This document shows, one piece after another, positions 43,800-53,713 of a stretch of 64,000 bases of DNA (positions within the stretch are counted from its first letter, which is position 1; the number at the start of each line of letters is the position of its first letter). Source of the DNA: Diploptera punctata (lineage: Eukaryota; Arthropoda; Insecta; Blattodea; Blaberidae); assembly GCA_030220185.1 (NCBI GenBank), contig JASPKZ010001231.1, positions 542,782 to 606,781 of the forward strand. Reading direction: 5' to 3'. Below the pieces are notes generated by a model. The model was not told where the DNA came from, searched no databases, and saw nothing but the letters and a program-made list of their open reading frames with translations. Both the position numbers and the translations under genes were made by a program.

Positions 43800-44005
43800 G
43801 CCCTTGCCTAAGTCTGACTGTAATAATTAATAGAGATTGTTCAAAATCTCTCATTCATTCATTTTGTTTTGATAATTATTTTATTCTGGAACCTTGGAAC
43901 GTATCCCCTACATACCCATAACAATTTTAATTCCCTTTCCGCAGTTTTTGTATTCGCGACATATTTGCGGAACATATCCCCTGCGAATAAGGAGCTTTTA
44001 CTATA

Positions 44006-44118
44006 GGCCTATATGTCATTGTCCCAGAAAAATTCTCTATCTGATGGTGAAAACCCATTAAAATCGACTAAGTAGTTTTTGAGTCCGTAATGGACAGACA
44101 GACAGACACTCATTTTTA
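44006..44118 (+). repeat. Repeat F, copy 2, right part
   Basis: AAACCCATTAAAATCGACTA and a GACAGACAGACAGACA run before CACTCATTTTTATATATA correspond to the 3' end of repeat F. Confidence 0.6.
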
Positions 44119-44134
44119 TATATACCGTAAAGAC

Positions 44135-44800
44135 CATTCCCTAAATTTCGCACACATCATTTAGAGTTTCCTCCATATTTGATAAGATGTCTTATTCGCA
44201 CAATTTAATTAATTTAAGGTAAGAAATTCAACATAATGTGAAATAGAATATGGTACGATACATGGATGGAAGATTTTTATACATTCTTTAAAGAATTATG
44301 CCCTCGTCTATCTACTCAGGTATAAATATTTAAATCCGTACGTAAAACAATATCTTCCATCTTTGTATCGTTAATATGCTATTAAATCAAATCGGTTATA
44401 TTAACGTAGATGGTAGCCTAACGAATTTTGGTAGGGTAGTAACTTTTGTTTGAAAATATATCTTTCAAAACTGAAATGTATGATTTAAAATCTCTGGTTT
44501 AATCACCAAATAACTGACTTAATTGTATGAGAATAGTATATTACGTATGAGTTGAAATGCTTATGGTCGAGTCGATAGATGATGGCATAATTTTTCAAGT
44601 ACATAAAACACTGTCTTCCATCCTTGTATCTTACTATATTTTATTTCATACTACGTTAATTTCTCACCTTTAACTAAATTAATAATATTGTGTAATTAAT
44701 ACATAACATATACTATTATGATGCTTACTTCAGGGCCGCCATGCAGAATGTCTTTACAAATGTGGAGGGAACTATGAATGATGATTGCGAAATTCCGTAA
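44135..44800. mobile_element. Foldback element with long inverted repeats
   Basis: The left arm (about 44140-44290) and right arm (about 44600-44795) are reverse complements with moderate divergence: AAATTTCGCACACATCATTT against the complement of ATGATGATTGCGAAATTCCG, and GATACATGGATGGAAGATTT against the complement of GTCTTCCATCCTTGTATCTT. A third, partial copy lies near 44345-44400. No coding sequence. Confidence 0.7.
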
Positions 44801-45057
44801 ATTATTTTAAATAAGTCAAAAGAAGCAGTTGGGAAACTAATCCCAAACAGACCTGTAATTAGATACGATATTGCGAATGACGAATTTTTTTCATATAGAA
44901 TAACGAAGAATGTAAATTTAGTGAACGAACATGTTACATTAGCATACAGTATATGTTGGATTTGGTAAGTGTTGAAATCTAATATAGGCTATATTTATAG
45001 TGATGTAGTTGGCGAAATGTGAAGTCCAACGATCTTGGTTGTTAAAGAGCGTCCTTA

Positions 45058-45060
45058 AGA

Positions 45061-45153
<93 letters not shown>
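45058..45153. repeat. (AAT)n microsatellite
   Basis: About 31 AAT units. It follows a SINE-D-like end (GGTTGTTAAAGAGCGTCC) and precedes the RTE-A copy, so it may have grown from the SINE tail. Confidence 0.95.
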
Positions 45154-45392
45154 TATATAGGAGATCATCAACGTGGATTTAGAAGAAACAGGTCTACAAC
45201 AGATGATATTTTTAGTGTAAGACAGATTTAGAAAAGAAATGGGAATATAATGGTACTGCACATCAACTATAGGTAGACTTCTAAACGGCATAGGCCTACG
45301 ATCAATTAAGAGGGAGAAGTTATATAGTATCCTGCTGGAGTTCGGAACTCCTATAAAGTTAGTTAGACATACACGATGGCACAAAGAGTAGG

Positions 45393-45866
45393 GTGCGTGT
45401 AGGCAAACAGTTTTCGGATACTTTTAAAATACACAATGGGTTGAAGCAAGGAGATGCACTATCTCCTCTACTATTTAATTTTGTACTAGAGCATGCCATC
45501 AGATCTTTAGAGGATGAAGAAGGCCTACAACTCAATGGTATTAATAAGCTGTTAGTTTATGCTGATGATGTAGTACTATTGGGCGATAGTGAGGATATAC
45601 TAAAAGCCAACACGCACACACTATTGATTAACATTAAGAAATTAGGACTGGAAGTAAATATCAATAAAACGAAATATATGGTCACACATAGAAATACATT
45701 ATATGTTGGAAATGAACAGTTAATGACAAATGAGGGAAATTTTGTGGAAGTGGCTGAATTCAAATACCTAGGAACAATAATCACAAATAGGAATGAGATG
45801 CACAAAGAAATTAAACATAGGCTCAATTCTGGACATGCGTGCTGTTATGCATTACAGTACTCTTGA
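45393..45866 (+). pseudogene. RTE-A reverse transcriptase core, best preserved in the window
   Basis: 157 codons without a stop cover RT motifs from KQFSDTFKIHNGLKQGDA through YADDVVLL to EFKYLGTIITNRNEMHKE. The catalytic Asp pair is intact, unlike in the longer copy at 62.9 kb. It lacks the endonuclease and most of the fingers. Confidence 0.85.
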
Positions 45867-45938
45867 CGTCGGAACTCCTTTAAAAAAACGTTAAACTGAA
45901 AATAAATAAAACTATTATTCTATCAGTTATATTATATG

Positions 45939-46290
45939 GGTCCGCCGCTGTGGTCTCGTGGTAGCGTGCTGCCTTGTCACGCAGCGGGCCCGGGTTCGAT
46001 CCCCGGTTGGGGCAGTTTTTCTGGGTGACGTTTTTATCGGGTTTTTTTCTCACCTGTAAGACAAATGTCAGGAAAATGTTAAGGTCCAAACGGTCCCCGA
46101 AATCATATGGCCATCATCACCATCATCATCCTTATCATTATCATCATCATCAACATTATCATCGTTCACCGGCGTGGAAAGCAACGGGAAGCTGCCACAC
46201 CTACAATTCCCTAGTAAAGCTGCAAGCATAGCATGAAAATGCTATGATCGTAGTGAAGGACCTGCTTTCGAGCAGAATTACTATGAATGA
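45939..46290 (+). repeat. SINE-C, tail variant i, inserted in RTE-A
   Basis: The tRNA-like head has TCGTGGTAGCGTGCTGCC and CCCGGGTTCGATCCCCGGTT. Body: CACCTGTAAGACAAATGTCA and GGTCCAAACGGTCCCCGAAA. Tail: GGAAAGCAACGGGAAGCTGC, then CATAGCATGAAAATGCTATG (a hairpin), then GAATTACTATGAATG. ATATTATA flanks it at 45929-45936 and 46291-46298. Confidence 0.9.
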
Positions 46291-46870
46291 ATATTATACG
46301 CATGCGAAACATGGACTCTTACTTTAAGGGAGAAAAGGAGATTAAGAGTATTTGAGAATAAAGTTCTTAGGAAAAAAATTGGATCAAAGAGAGATAAACA
46401 GACAGGTGAATGGAGAAAACTACTTAACAGTGAACTACATGGTCTTTATAGGAAGCCAGATATATTAAGAACAGTTAAGTCTCGTAGACTGTGATGGGCA
46501 GGACATGTGACACGAATGAGGAATGAAAGACGTTCATGGAAGCTTTTTGTAGGAAAACCAGAGGGAAAACGCCCAGTTGGTAGACCAAGAACGAGATGGG
46601 AGAATAACATTAAGTATGATTTGAGGGAAGTAGACTATACAGGGAATTATTGGAAAGCATTAGTTCAGGATAGGGATTTAAGGAGAGCTTATGTCCGCGA
46701 GGCCATGAACTTACGGTTTCGTTAGCGCCAGTGAGTAAGTAAGTAATAATGCAATCAGGTTTAATCATAAACAAATAAACTAGATTATAATAGGTTTCTT
46801 CTAGAGGCCCCTAATGCTTACAGGAAAGAGTAAGGAATTACACTTCTCTTCCTTATCGTCCCTTACATTT

Positions 46871-47303
46871 ACTAACTGGTACTATCGAACCCGTAGGTTC
46901 ATGACCGTGCGGACATAAGCTCTCCATACATCCCTATCCTGAGATAATGTTTTTCAATCATCCCTTGTATAACCTACATCCATCAAATCATAGTTAATGT
47001 CTCCCACCTCATTCTTGATCTATCAACTGGGCGTTTTCCCTCTGGATTTCCTATAAGAAGCTTCCATGCACGTCTTTCATTCCCCGTTCGTGCCACATGT
47101 CCTGCCCATCGCAATCTAGGAGACTTAACTGTTCTTATTATATCTGGTTTGCTATAAAGACCATGTAATTCACCGTTATGTAATACCGGTATTCTCCATT
47201 CATCTGCCTGTTTATCTCTTTTTGGTCTAAAATTTTTCGTAAATACTTTTATTCTCAAATACTCCTTTCCTCCCTTAAAGAACAAGTCCATGTTTCGCAT
47301 CCA
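46871..47303 (-). mobile_element. RTE-A tail copy with 14-bp TSD
   Basis: The minus strand reads KEYLRIKVFTKNFRPKRDKQ, ADEWRIPVLHNGELHGLYSK, RWAGHVARTGNERRAWKLLI and a tail. CGTCCCTTACATTT (46857-46870) and CGTCCCTTATATTT (47304-47317) are the duplications, one mismatch apart. Confidence 0.9.
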
Positions 47304-47345
47304 CGTCCCTTATATTTAGAACACAAAAACACATGTCCTTTCTAT

Positions 47346-47740
47346 ACAGGACAGGTCTACCGCTATGGTCTCATGCTGCCTTGTCATGCAGCGCGCGCGG
47401 GGTCGGGACAATTTTTCTGGGTAAGGTTTGTATCGGGGTCGTTTCCTCACATGTAAGACAAATGTAAGGAAAACTTTAAGGCCCAAACGGTCCCCGAAAT
47501 CATATGGCCATCGCAATCATCATCATTCATATTCATCTTAGATTAAGTTTAGGATTAGGGACTCTCCTGGCGCACCACTATCATCATCATCACCCATCAT
47601 ATCATCGAGGCAACGTAACTCCGCCTTCCAGGAGCCCCATCCTCAGAAGTGGGTTACAAGCACGCCATGCCAGGAGAGAGAACACCAGGAATGTCGAAAG
47701 ACAACCTGGAGCATTTACAAAAAAAATCAATACAGAATAG
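47346..47740 (+). repeat. SINE-C, tail variant ii
   Basis: The degenerate head TGGTCTCATGCTGCCTTGTC lacks a clean B box. The body (TTTAAGGCCCAAACGGTCCC) is as in variant i. The tail differs: ACTCTCCTGGCGCACC, CGTAACTCCGCCTTCCAGGA, GCCATGCCAGGAGAGAGAAC, TCGAAAGACAACCTGGAGCA and an A run. Confidence 0.82.
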
Positions 47741-48064
47741 ATATAAATCATTATACAAAACGCAAAAATTGAAATTCGATCAGATTAACACCAGAATTCT
47801 ACCATACGTATATACAGAACCGTGAAGCAAATAAAAGTATGTTATAAAACCCGTGGTTTGGACGTTCATCAGAATTTTGAGGAACACGAAAATAGATTGG
47901 GCTAGCATTACCACCCATTCATTACTGTTACATAAAACATGAAATCCCAAAGACTGAGCCACCGCCTTATCAATATATTAAGTTTATTACACCCGGTAGA
48001 TTAATTTGTTAATTACTTTTTGTAAAAAAGTCATATCAATTTTACTCTCACTCTGTCTGTCTGT

Positions 48065-48135
<71 letters not shown>

Positions 48136-48207
48136 AACACACATACTCATGAACGCAAGCACGCACACTCATACAAACACAACACACATACATACACGCA
48201 CAAACAC

Positions 48208-48257
<50 letters not shown>
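48065..48257. repeat. (TC)n and (AC)n compound microsatellite
   Basis: CT run from 48068 to 48118, then CA runs to 48257 with short interruptions. A GA-rich stretch follows at 48490-48545. Confidence 0.95.
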
Positions 48258-48261
<4 letters not shown>

Positions 48262-48589
48262 CACACACATATAAGTTATATTATAACGAGAGAACTTCTC
48301 TTCTGAGATGGCGCTAATCGCAATTCGAAGAGCTGAGCTCCTACGCCTGTCAATTTTGACTGTAATATTACTTTCATATAGCGACGTTCAGTTTGGTATA
48401 TTTTTATATTTACTTGCAGTATATTACACTCTGTAATTATAGTTAATTGTAGGGAAGCTATTATATTCAACTTATTTATTTATAGACCTACAAAGAGAGA
48501 GAAAGAGAGAGAGGGAGAGAGGTTAAACTGAGAAAGGGAAAGAGAAAATAATGTAACTACGGTCCAATAGGATAATTAAATTATATAAT

Positions 48590-49588
48590 TATTCTCCCAT
48601 TGATTTTGAAATTCACAATAGGTTATAGCAAGGAGATGCTCTATCTCCTATATTATTCAATTTTGTACTAGAGCACGTCATATAATCTTTATAGGATGAA
48701 GAAGGCCTACCACTCAATAGTATTAATAAGCTATTAGTTTATGCTGATGATATTTTAGGCGATGGGGAAGAAATACTATTGAATAACACTAACAAATTGG
48801 GTCTGGAAGAAAATATCAATAAAAATAAATATATGGTCAATCATAGAAATAAATATGTAATGGAAATGAACAGTTAATGACAAACACCTAGGAACAGTAA
48901 TTACAAACAGGAATGAGGTGCAGAAAGAGGTTATTAAACTAAACATTGATTTAGCTTACTTTTCCTCTATAATTACGTTTTAGTTGTATGATGCACGGGA
49001 TTTTTTTATATTCTTGGGGATAGTTTAAATCTATTAAATGTAAATTGGGGGAGTGGATTAGTGGCGTGCTGTTATGCATTACAGGGGCTCTTGTCGTCCC
49101 AACTTCTCTAAAAATCATTAAACTGTAAATATATAAAACTGTTGTCCTCTCAGTTATATTACATGGGTACAAAACATGGACTCTTACTTGAAGGAAGGTG
49201 AAAGTATTAGAGAATAGAGTTCTTAGGAACATTTTTAGACCATAGAGAGATTAACAGACAGGTGAATGGAGAAGATACAAACATTGAAGATTATGGTCTT
49301 TATATGAAACAAAATAATAAGAACAGTTAGGTCTAAGTTTCGCTTACTTTTATGTCCAGAGCATGTGAGACGAATGGGGATTGAAAGAGGGGCATGGAAA
49401 CTTATTAATAGGAAAATCATAGGGAATGCGCCCGATAAGCAGGCCAAGAATGAGGTGAGAGAATTACATTAACTATGATTTGGGGAAAGTAGACTATGGG
49501 GGGATGTTTGGAAAACATTAGCTCAGGATAGGGATGTATGGTGAAGTTATGTTCGCGTAGCCATAAACTTATGGGTTTAATGTCCCTA
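48590..49588 (+). mobile_element. RTE-A LINE copy, strongly decayed
   Basis: It starts near the LKQGDALSPLLFNFVLE box (AGCAAGGAGATGCTCTATCT). It has a damaged YADD region, an extra segment of about 120 bp at 48930-49050, and the C-terminus to about 49588. Tail GTCCCTATGAGTTAGGTATG is weak. Confidence 0.8.
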
Positions 49589-49608
49589 TGAGTTAGGTAT
49601 GTCATTAC

Positions 49609-50537
49609 TAGAGACCGGATTACATGCAACGTAACAAATTCGAAATATGCTCGAAAATGCTTGAAATATGCATGAAAAAGTCAATATATGCAAAGCCTAA
49701 TAATAAAAATAAATAATAATTATTACTTTATTAGATATTTTATTTCTAAATTAACATAATAATTAGTACTTTTATTATCTATTTATTAATGTTGATAAAT
49801 GATAAATTATCAATCAGTATCAGATAAAAGTATGTTCTCAAATTAAAATATTATACATTTTGCTACTATTGTAAAACCGAAACGATTTGAGATACTGTTC
49901 CAAACGTTGGTTTGTAAGGTTGTGTGGCTCGATCGCTCAAAATATTTTTATAAAAAGAAAAGGACCGTTCTACGCCAACTGAAACAACTGGGCAGTATTT
50001 GAATTTGGGTGCTATTTTGACACTTATTAATTCTGGCAAAAACTCGCTCGTCCCATTTATAAAATTATTAATTTGACACAAAGGTTAAAAGCCTGGGTTA
50101 TCGTTCAAAATGTTTTCAAACTTTTCCTTAAGTTTGCATGGGAATTCCTCCGGCAATAAGGAATTCAGTTGACGGATTTTATCCACTAATTGAATAGAAT
50201 CAATCAACTCCAAACCTTGAGATTCAAGCTTTTTAATAGTTGCAGGTATATGGAAAACGTGAGTGCTAATCACAGCAATGTTTTTTAAATACTGGAATCG
50301 TTAAATGCTTCCTTGCACTGACAAACTGCCAAAGCCTCAGCACCGTTGAAATTGTTTACTACACTTTTGATGTCCTCGTAATGTTCATTGTAAAACAACA
50401 TATTTTAAAACGTTGTAAATATGGCGCGAAAATGTGCATTATCGCTGGTTTTTAGTTAAAATATGCAATAAAAGGTGAAAAAGGTCTAAATATGCAAATG
50501 CATACGCAACATGCAAATGCATATAATCCAGTCTCTA
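49609..50537 (-). mobile_element. hAT element, 929 bp, internally deleted, 8-bp TSD
   Basis: Termini TAGAGACCGGATTACATGCA and (inverted) TAGAGACTGGATTATATGCA. Flanking octamers GTCATTAC and ATCATTAC differ by one base. Minus-strand coding includes LELIDSIQLVDKIRQLNSLL and KFKYCPVVSVGVERSFSFYK, the C-terminal dimerisation region of hAT transposases. The catalytic part is missing. Confidence 0.85.
49866..50273 (-). pseudogene. hAT transposase C-terminal dimerisation fragment
   Basis: Two frames (50085-50273 and 49866-50081) are joined by a frameshift near 50083. The block VGVERSFSFYKNILSDRAT is the conserved 'SVDVERSFSxYKxILSDRR' of hAT proteins. Inactive. Confidence 0.8.
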
Positions 50538-50864
50538 ATCATTACTATTATGTCAACGTCTTACCTCTTAAAAAATAGCTGTTGCCGTTATTCAATCAAA
50601 TGGCTTTGCAATACTTTATATTCTAGAGAAGTGAACCAATGTTCAGACCATATATTTTAAAATAAATTACCTAAACTAATTAATGATAATATAACCTTTT
50701 ATACTTGTGCTATGTTCTTTTATGGAATTGAGTATTTTCTTCATGTAGATATTATTTACTGACAACGTTACCTAAACTTATAAATTTATTGGAGTCCCAA
50801 CTTTGTAAAATCAAGTTAAATTACAAAGAGCATGATAATAAATAAATGTACCCTCTAATGGGTA

Positions 50865-51115
50865 AAGTTGAAGTTGGTTCTTGTGAACTCTAATTCCGAG
50901 TATTACAGGTTCAAACCTGACCGGGTTATTGGGATTTAAAAGGCGTAAATGTCTGGATTATGGCTTCCTTAGGAAGGGAAGTAAAATCGTAGGTTCCATT
51001 TCGTGGATTTTACGTCTCAAAGATCCCCAAACCTGAAATAAGAGGCTTGTGAGCAAAATCTGTTGGCCCTTTTCACGACAGTTTTAAATTGCAATTTAAT
51101 GATGTTAATGGACAT
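50865..51115 (+). repeat. SINE-D copy
   Basis: B box TTACAGGTTCAAACCTGACC, then ATTTAAAAGGCGTAAATGTC, GGCTTCCTTAGGAAGGGAAG, CCTGAAATAAGAGGCTTGTG, and GCAAAATCTGTTGGCCCTTT. Confidence 0.75.
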
Positions 51116-51414
51116 ACCATTATTATTTATGAATAGGCAGACCGGGCATGCACTGGAGCGGCATAATATAGGAGGCGGAAGGTTTAACAAACATTCTTTA
51201 ATATTTTATGAATGAGGGAAAAGTTTCTTAAAATTAGACATCCGTACTGAAACCTTTTATCACAAGTAACTTTAAGTAACTTTTTTAACCCTAGGCAAAA
51301 GGAAGTTAAACATTTTAAGTAAATTCCCTATTTGTGGATTTAACAAAATGTAATAAATATTAAAATATTTACTATATAATTTTAAGTAGAGTAGAGTAAA
51401 ATTATAATAAATTA

Positions 51415-51602
51415 TCTTCACGTGTCCGGTTAAAGCCATATCGAGCGGTGAGATCGGATGAGATGAAGCCTTATTATTGGATGTCTGTGATGTACATGGA
51501 GACGGCTGACCATGGCTGTCGCACCTTCACAGGAATTGAATGAAATGACTTTGAAGAAGTGGTGAATGAAGTTTAAAGCAGGGAAAATCAGAAGAAATCT
51601 CG
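51415..51602 (+). repeat. SINE-G copy
   Basis: CTTCACGTGTCCGGTTAAAG, TCGAGCGGTGAGATCGGATG and AGATGAAGCCTTATTATTGG match the copy at 32812 in order. Confidence 0.55.
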
Positions 51603-51667
51603 ATTTTACAAGTAGATTTTTTTTATTATTCTGAAATATATTTAATTGATGCTTATGATATTTACAT

Positions 51668-51974
51668 GTTTCTGTGTTTGAGTGTTTGCAATGGATTCCT
51701 CAGATGAAATAAGAGCAGTTAATGTCGTAGATTGCGATGGGCAGGACATGTAGCACGAGTAGGAAATGGAAGAGGGACATGGAAGCTTCTTGAAGGAAAA
51801 CCAGAAGGAAAACGCTCTGATGGTAGACCAATAATGAGGTGGAAGAATCATGTTTGAGGAAAATAGATTATACAAGAGATGTTGGAGAATATGAGCTAGG
51901 ATAGGGATGTGTGGAGAGTTTATGTCCGCGCGACCATGAACCTTTGGATTCGATAGAGCCAGTTAGTTAGTTAG
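51668..51974 (+). mobile_element. RTE-A tail with 15-bp TSD and extra 5' bases
   Basis: TTATGATATTTACAT (51653-51667) and TTATGATGTTTACAT (51975-51989) flank it. The first 37 bp or so (TTTCTGTGTTTGAGTGTTTG...) do not match RTE-A, so the 5' end has untemplated or foreign bases. From 51705 it follows the family to AGTTAGTTAGTTAG. Confidence 0.85.
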
Positions 51975-52097
51975 TTATGATGTTTACATTGCAATTTTTT
52001 GTCATAAAGCAGGCGACAACTGCCCCCGGCGCTATAACCACAAAATACAGTCCATAAAAGAGCGTCGTTGAATAAAACGCTAATTGATTAAGGATAC

Positions 52098-52484
52098 TTT
52101 CTACAAGAATAGACTAATAGCTCTAGAAATGGATTATTTACGAAGAAGTGCCAGAAAGTCTAAATTAGAACGTGTCACAAATAAGGAAATTAGAAACATA
52201 ATGGAAGCAGAAGAAAGCATAATTGAAAGAATTGAGGAAAAGGAATTAAAGTGGTTAGGACATGTTTTAAGAATGGAAGATGAGCGATGGCCGAAGCAAC
52301 TATATGAATGGCATCCTAACAGAAAGAAAAAAAGAGGAAGACCAAGGTTAACATGGAAGGAAAACATGAAGACAGTAATGCAAGCTAGAGGGCTAAGCAT
52401 CGAAGATGCCCAAGACCGTAGGCTTTGGAGGTTTGGCACAGGAAGACGGCAGCAGCTGTAAAAACCCGAAGATAGAGATAGATA
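52098..52484 (+). mobile_element. RTE-B tail with 12-bp TSD
   Basis: GATTAAGGATAC at 52086-52097 and 52485-52496. Single open frame: MDYLRRSARKSKLERVTNKE, ELKWLGHVLRMEDERWPKQL, RKKKRGRPRLTWKENMK, ending FGTGRRQQL-stop and a GATA tail. The intact frame suggests a fairly recent insertion. Confidence 0.93.
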
Positions 52485-52885
52485 GATTAAGGATACAATA
52501 ATAGGAAACTGAATGGATTAATTTAATCAGTTTTGCTAACTGATGCTTATAATAAAATGAGTGAATTCATTGGTGTATATTTAATGCTTGTTCTTGGCGG
52601 TAAAGACAATAGACATAACTTAAACACAAGATCACAACATAGTCTCTTGCGTAATATACCGCAACATAGGTCATCACATCACTCCATGTCATATACTACC
52701 TTCATTTCTCGCAACTGGAATTCCGTACCACAAGAAATAAGAGGTTGCCGGACATTGGCATCTTTTAAAAGAAATCTAAATTTATATTTGCTCTAACCTC
52801 CACTTCATTATTACCCAGTGTAAGGTATATAAATTAATTGGTGTTTCTCGTATAATTTATCATATTTATATTATTATTATTTATT

Positions 52886-53252
52886 TTTTTCAATGCCACC
52901 TGTTTGCCATTCGACATTTCAGATATTCTCTCCTGGCATTGGCGTATTATAACCTACATCTGAGGTTGGGGCGCCTTGAAGGCGGGGTTACGCTGCCCCA
53001 ATGATATGATGGGCGATGACGATGGGTAATGATGCGCCAGGAGAGGCCTTAAACGTAAACTTAATCTAATGAGGTGAATATGATATTGATGATAATGAAG
53101 GCCAGATGATATTCGGAGACCGTTTGGGCCTTAAAGTATCCTGACATTTGTCTTACAGGTGAGGAAAAACCCCGAAAAACAACCTCACTCAGGAAACTTG
53201 TCCCGAGCGGGGATCGAACCCGGGCCCGCTGCGTGACAAGGCAGCGGTAGAC
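52886..53252 (-). repeat. SINE-C, tail variant ii
   Basis: Minus-strand head: CTGCCTTGTCACGCAGCGGG, CCCGGGTTCGATCCCCGCTC. Body CTGTAAGACAAATGTCAGGA. Tail with CTCTCCTGGCGCATCA and TGCCAGGAGAGAATATC. It lies within the LINE 3' UTR. Confidence 0.85.

Positions 53253-53346
<94 letters not shown>
53253..53346. repeat. (ATT)n microsatellite
   Basis: Perfect ATT units adjacent to the SINE-C head. Confidence 0.95.
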
Positions 53347-53347
<1 letters not shown>

Positions 53348-53538
53348 CGTAAATATTATTATTGTTATTATCGTATAAAATGTTTGTACATGAAATTTAC
53401 ATTGCTACATTTAATTTAACTTTAACTGTTTATAATTAGTATAGTGTATATCTATATTTGTCAAATATTTATTTGTATTTGTGCTGGTTTAGTGGAAGAG
53501 AATGCCTTATGGCCTTAACTCTGCCAGAATAAATAAAA

Positions 53539-53593
<55 letters not shown>

Positions 53594-53610
53594 TAAGTCA
53601 GGGTACTTAC

Positions 53611-53713
53611 TGTTGTTGAAAGTGAACTCGCGACGTCCAGCGTCTTGCACTCCCCCGTTCTTGCCGTTGCCCTTGTGGGAGCGAGAGCGGGCCCAGCAGA
53701 AGAGGGACCTCAT
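53611..53713 (-). CDS. Candidate host first coding exon, unknown protein
   Basis: The minus strand has ATG at 53713 followed by 34 codons (MRSLFCWARSRSHKGNGKN, then GGVQDAGRREFTFNN) and one extra base. Then comes GTAAGTA (53610 downward), a perfect splice donor. The exon is GC-rich in a very AT-rich region, has no relation to any repeat in the window, and uses C/G-ending codons. The downstream side in transcript terms is LINE and ATT repeat, as expected for an intron. N-terminus rich in Arg/Lys, no signal peptide, Cys-Trp near the start. I do not recognise the protein. Start choice: first ATG of the open frame, context CATAATGA. Confidence 0.5.

Larger units (their letters stand above)
43014..44005 (+). 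mobile_element. Tigger/pogo-like DNA transposon relic, about 990 bp
   Basis: Terminal inverted repeats: left AAGTGAAAGCTCCTTATTCG, right (inverted) AGTAAAAGCTCCTTATTCGC, with TA at both outer edges. Interior coding at 43556-43799 gives MSSKREKAGKNVVLPHKVK and, after a shift, FNVNDATVQFIKKFEDKI, the CENP-B-type helix-turn-helix of Tigger transposases, ending KAAKQKKILL-stop. The DDE domain is deleted, so it was non-autonomous. Confidence 0.82.
45156..46742 (+). mobile_element. RTE-A LINE copy, 5'-truncated, interrupted by a SINE
   Basis: It starts at GGAGATCATCAACGTGGATT in the RT fingers and keeps a long open stretch at 45393-45866 (LKQGDALSPLLFNFVLEHAI, LVYADDVVLLGDSEDI with intact YADD, VAEFKYLGTIITNRNEM). 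The SINE at 45939-46290 splits it in the ILYGCETWTL segment. The tail reads RWENNIKYDLREVDYTGNYW and ends AGTGAGTAAGTAAGTAA. Confidence 0.92.
52500..53595 (+). mobile_element. CR1/Jockey-group LINE 3' end, split by a SINE
   Basis: ORF end at 52533-52796: KDNRHNLNTRSQHSLLRNIP, YTTFISRNWNSVPQEIRG, RTLASFKRNLNLYLL-stop. R.NTR...L..P..R......F...WNS.P..IR....FK..L..YL is the usual end of CR1/Jockey-group ORF2. The 3' UTR continues after the SINE, with GTGGAAGAGAATGCCTTATG, GCCTTAACTCTGCCAGAATA and a (TTA)n tail at 53542-53592. Confidence 0.75.

Noticed and set aside
45055..45384. Minus-strand ORF with an Ile run at 45 kb
   Set aside because: It is the shadow of the RTE-A copy plus the AAT microsatellite.
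47987..48268. Minus-strand ORF made of Cys-Val and Arg-Glu repeats
   Set aside because: Translation of (AC)n and (TC)n microsatellites.
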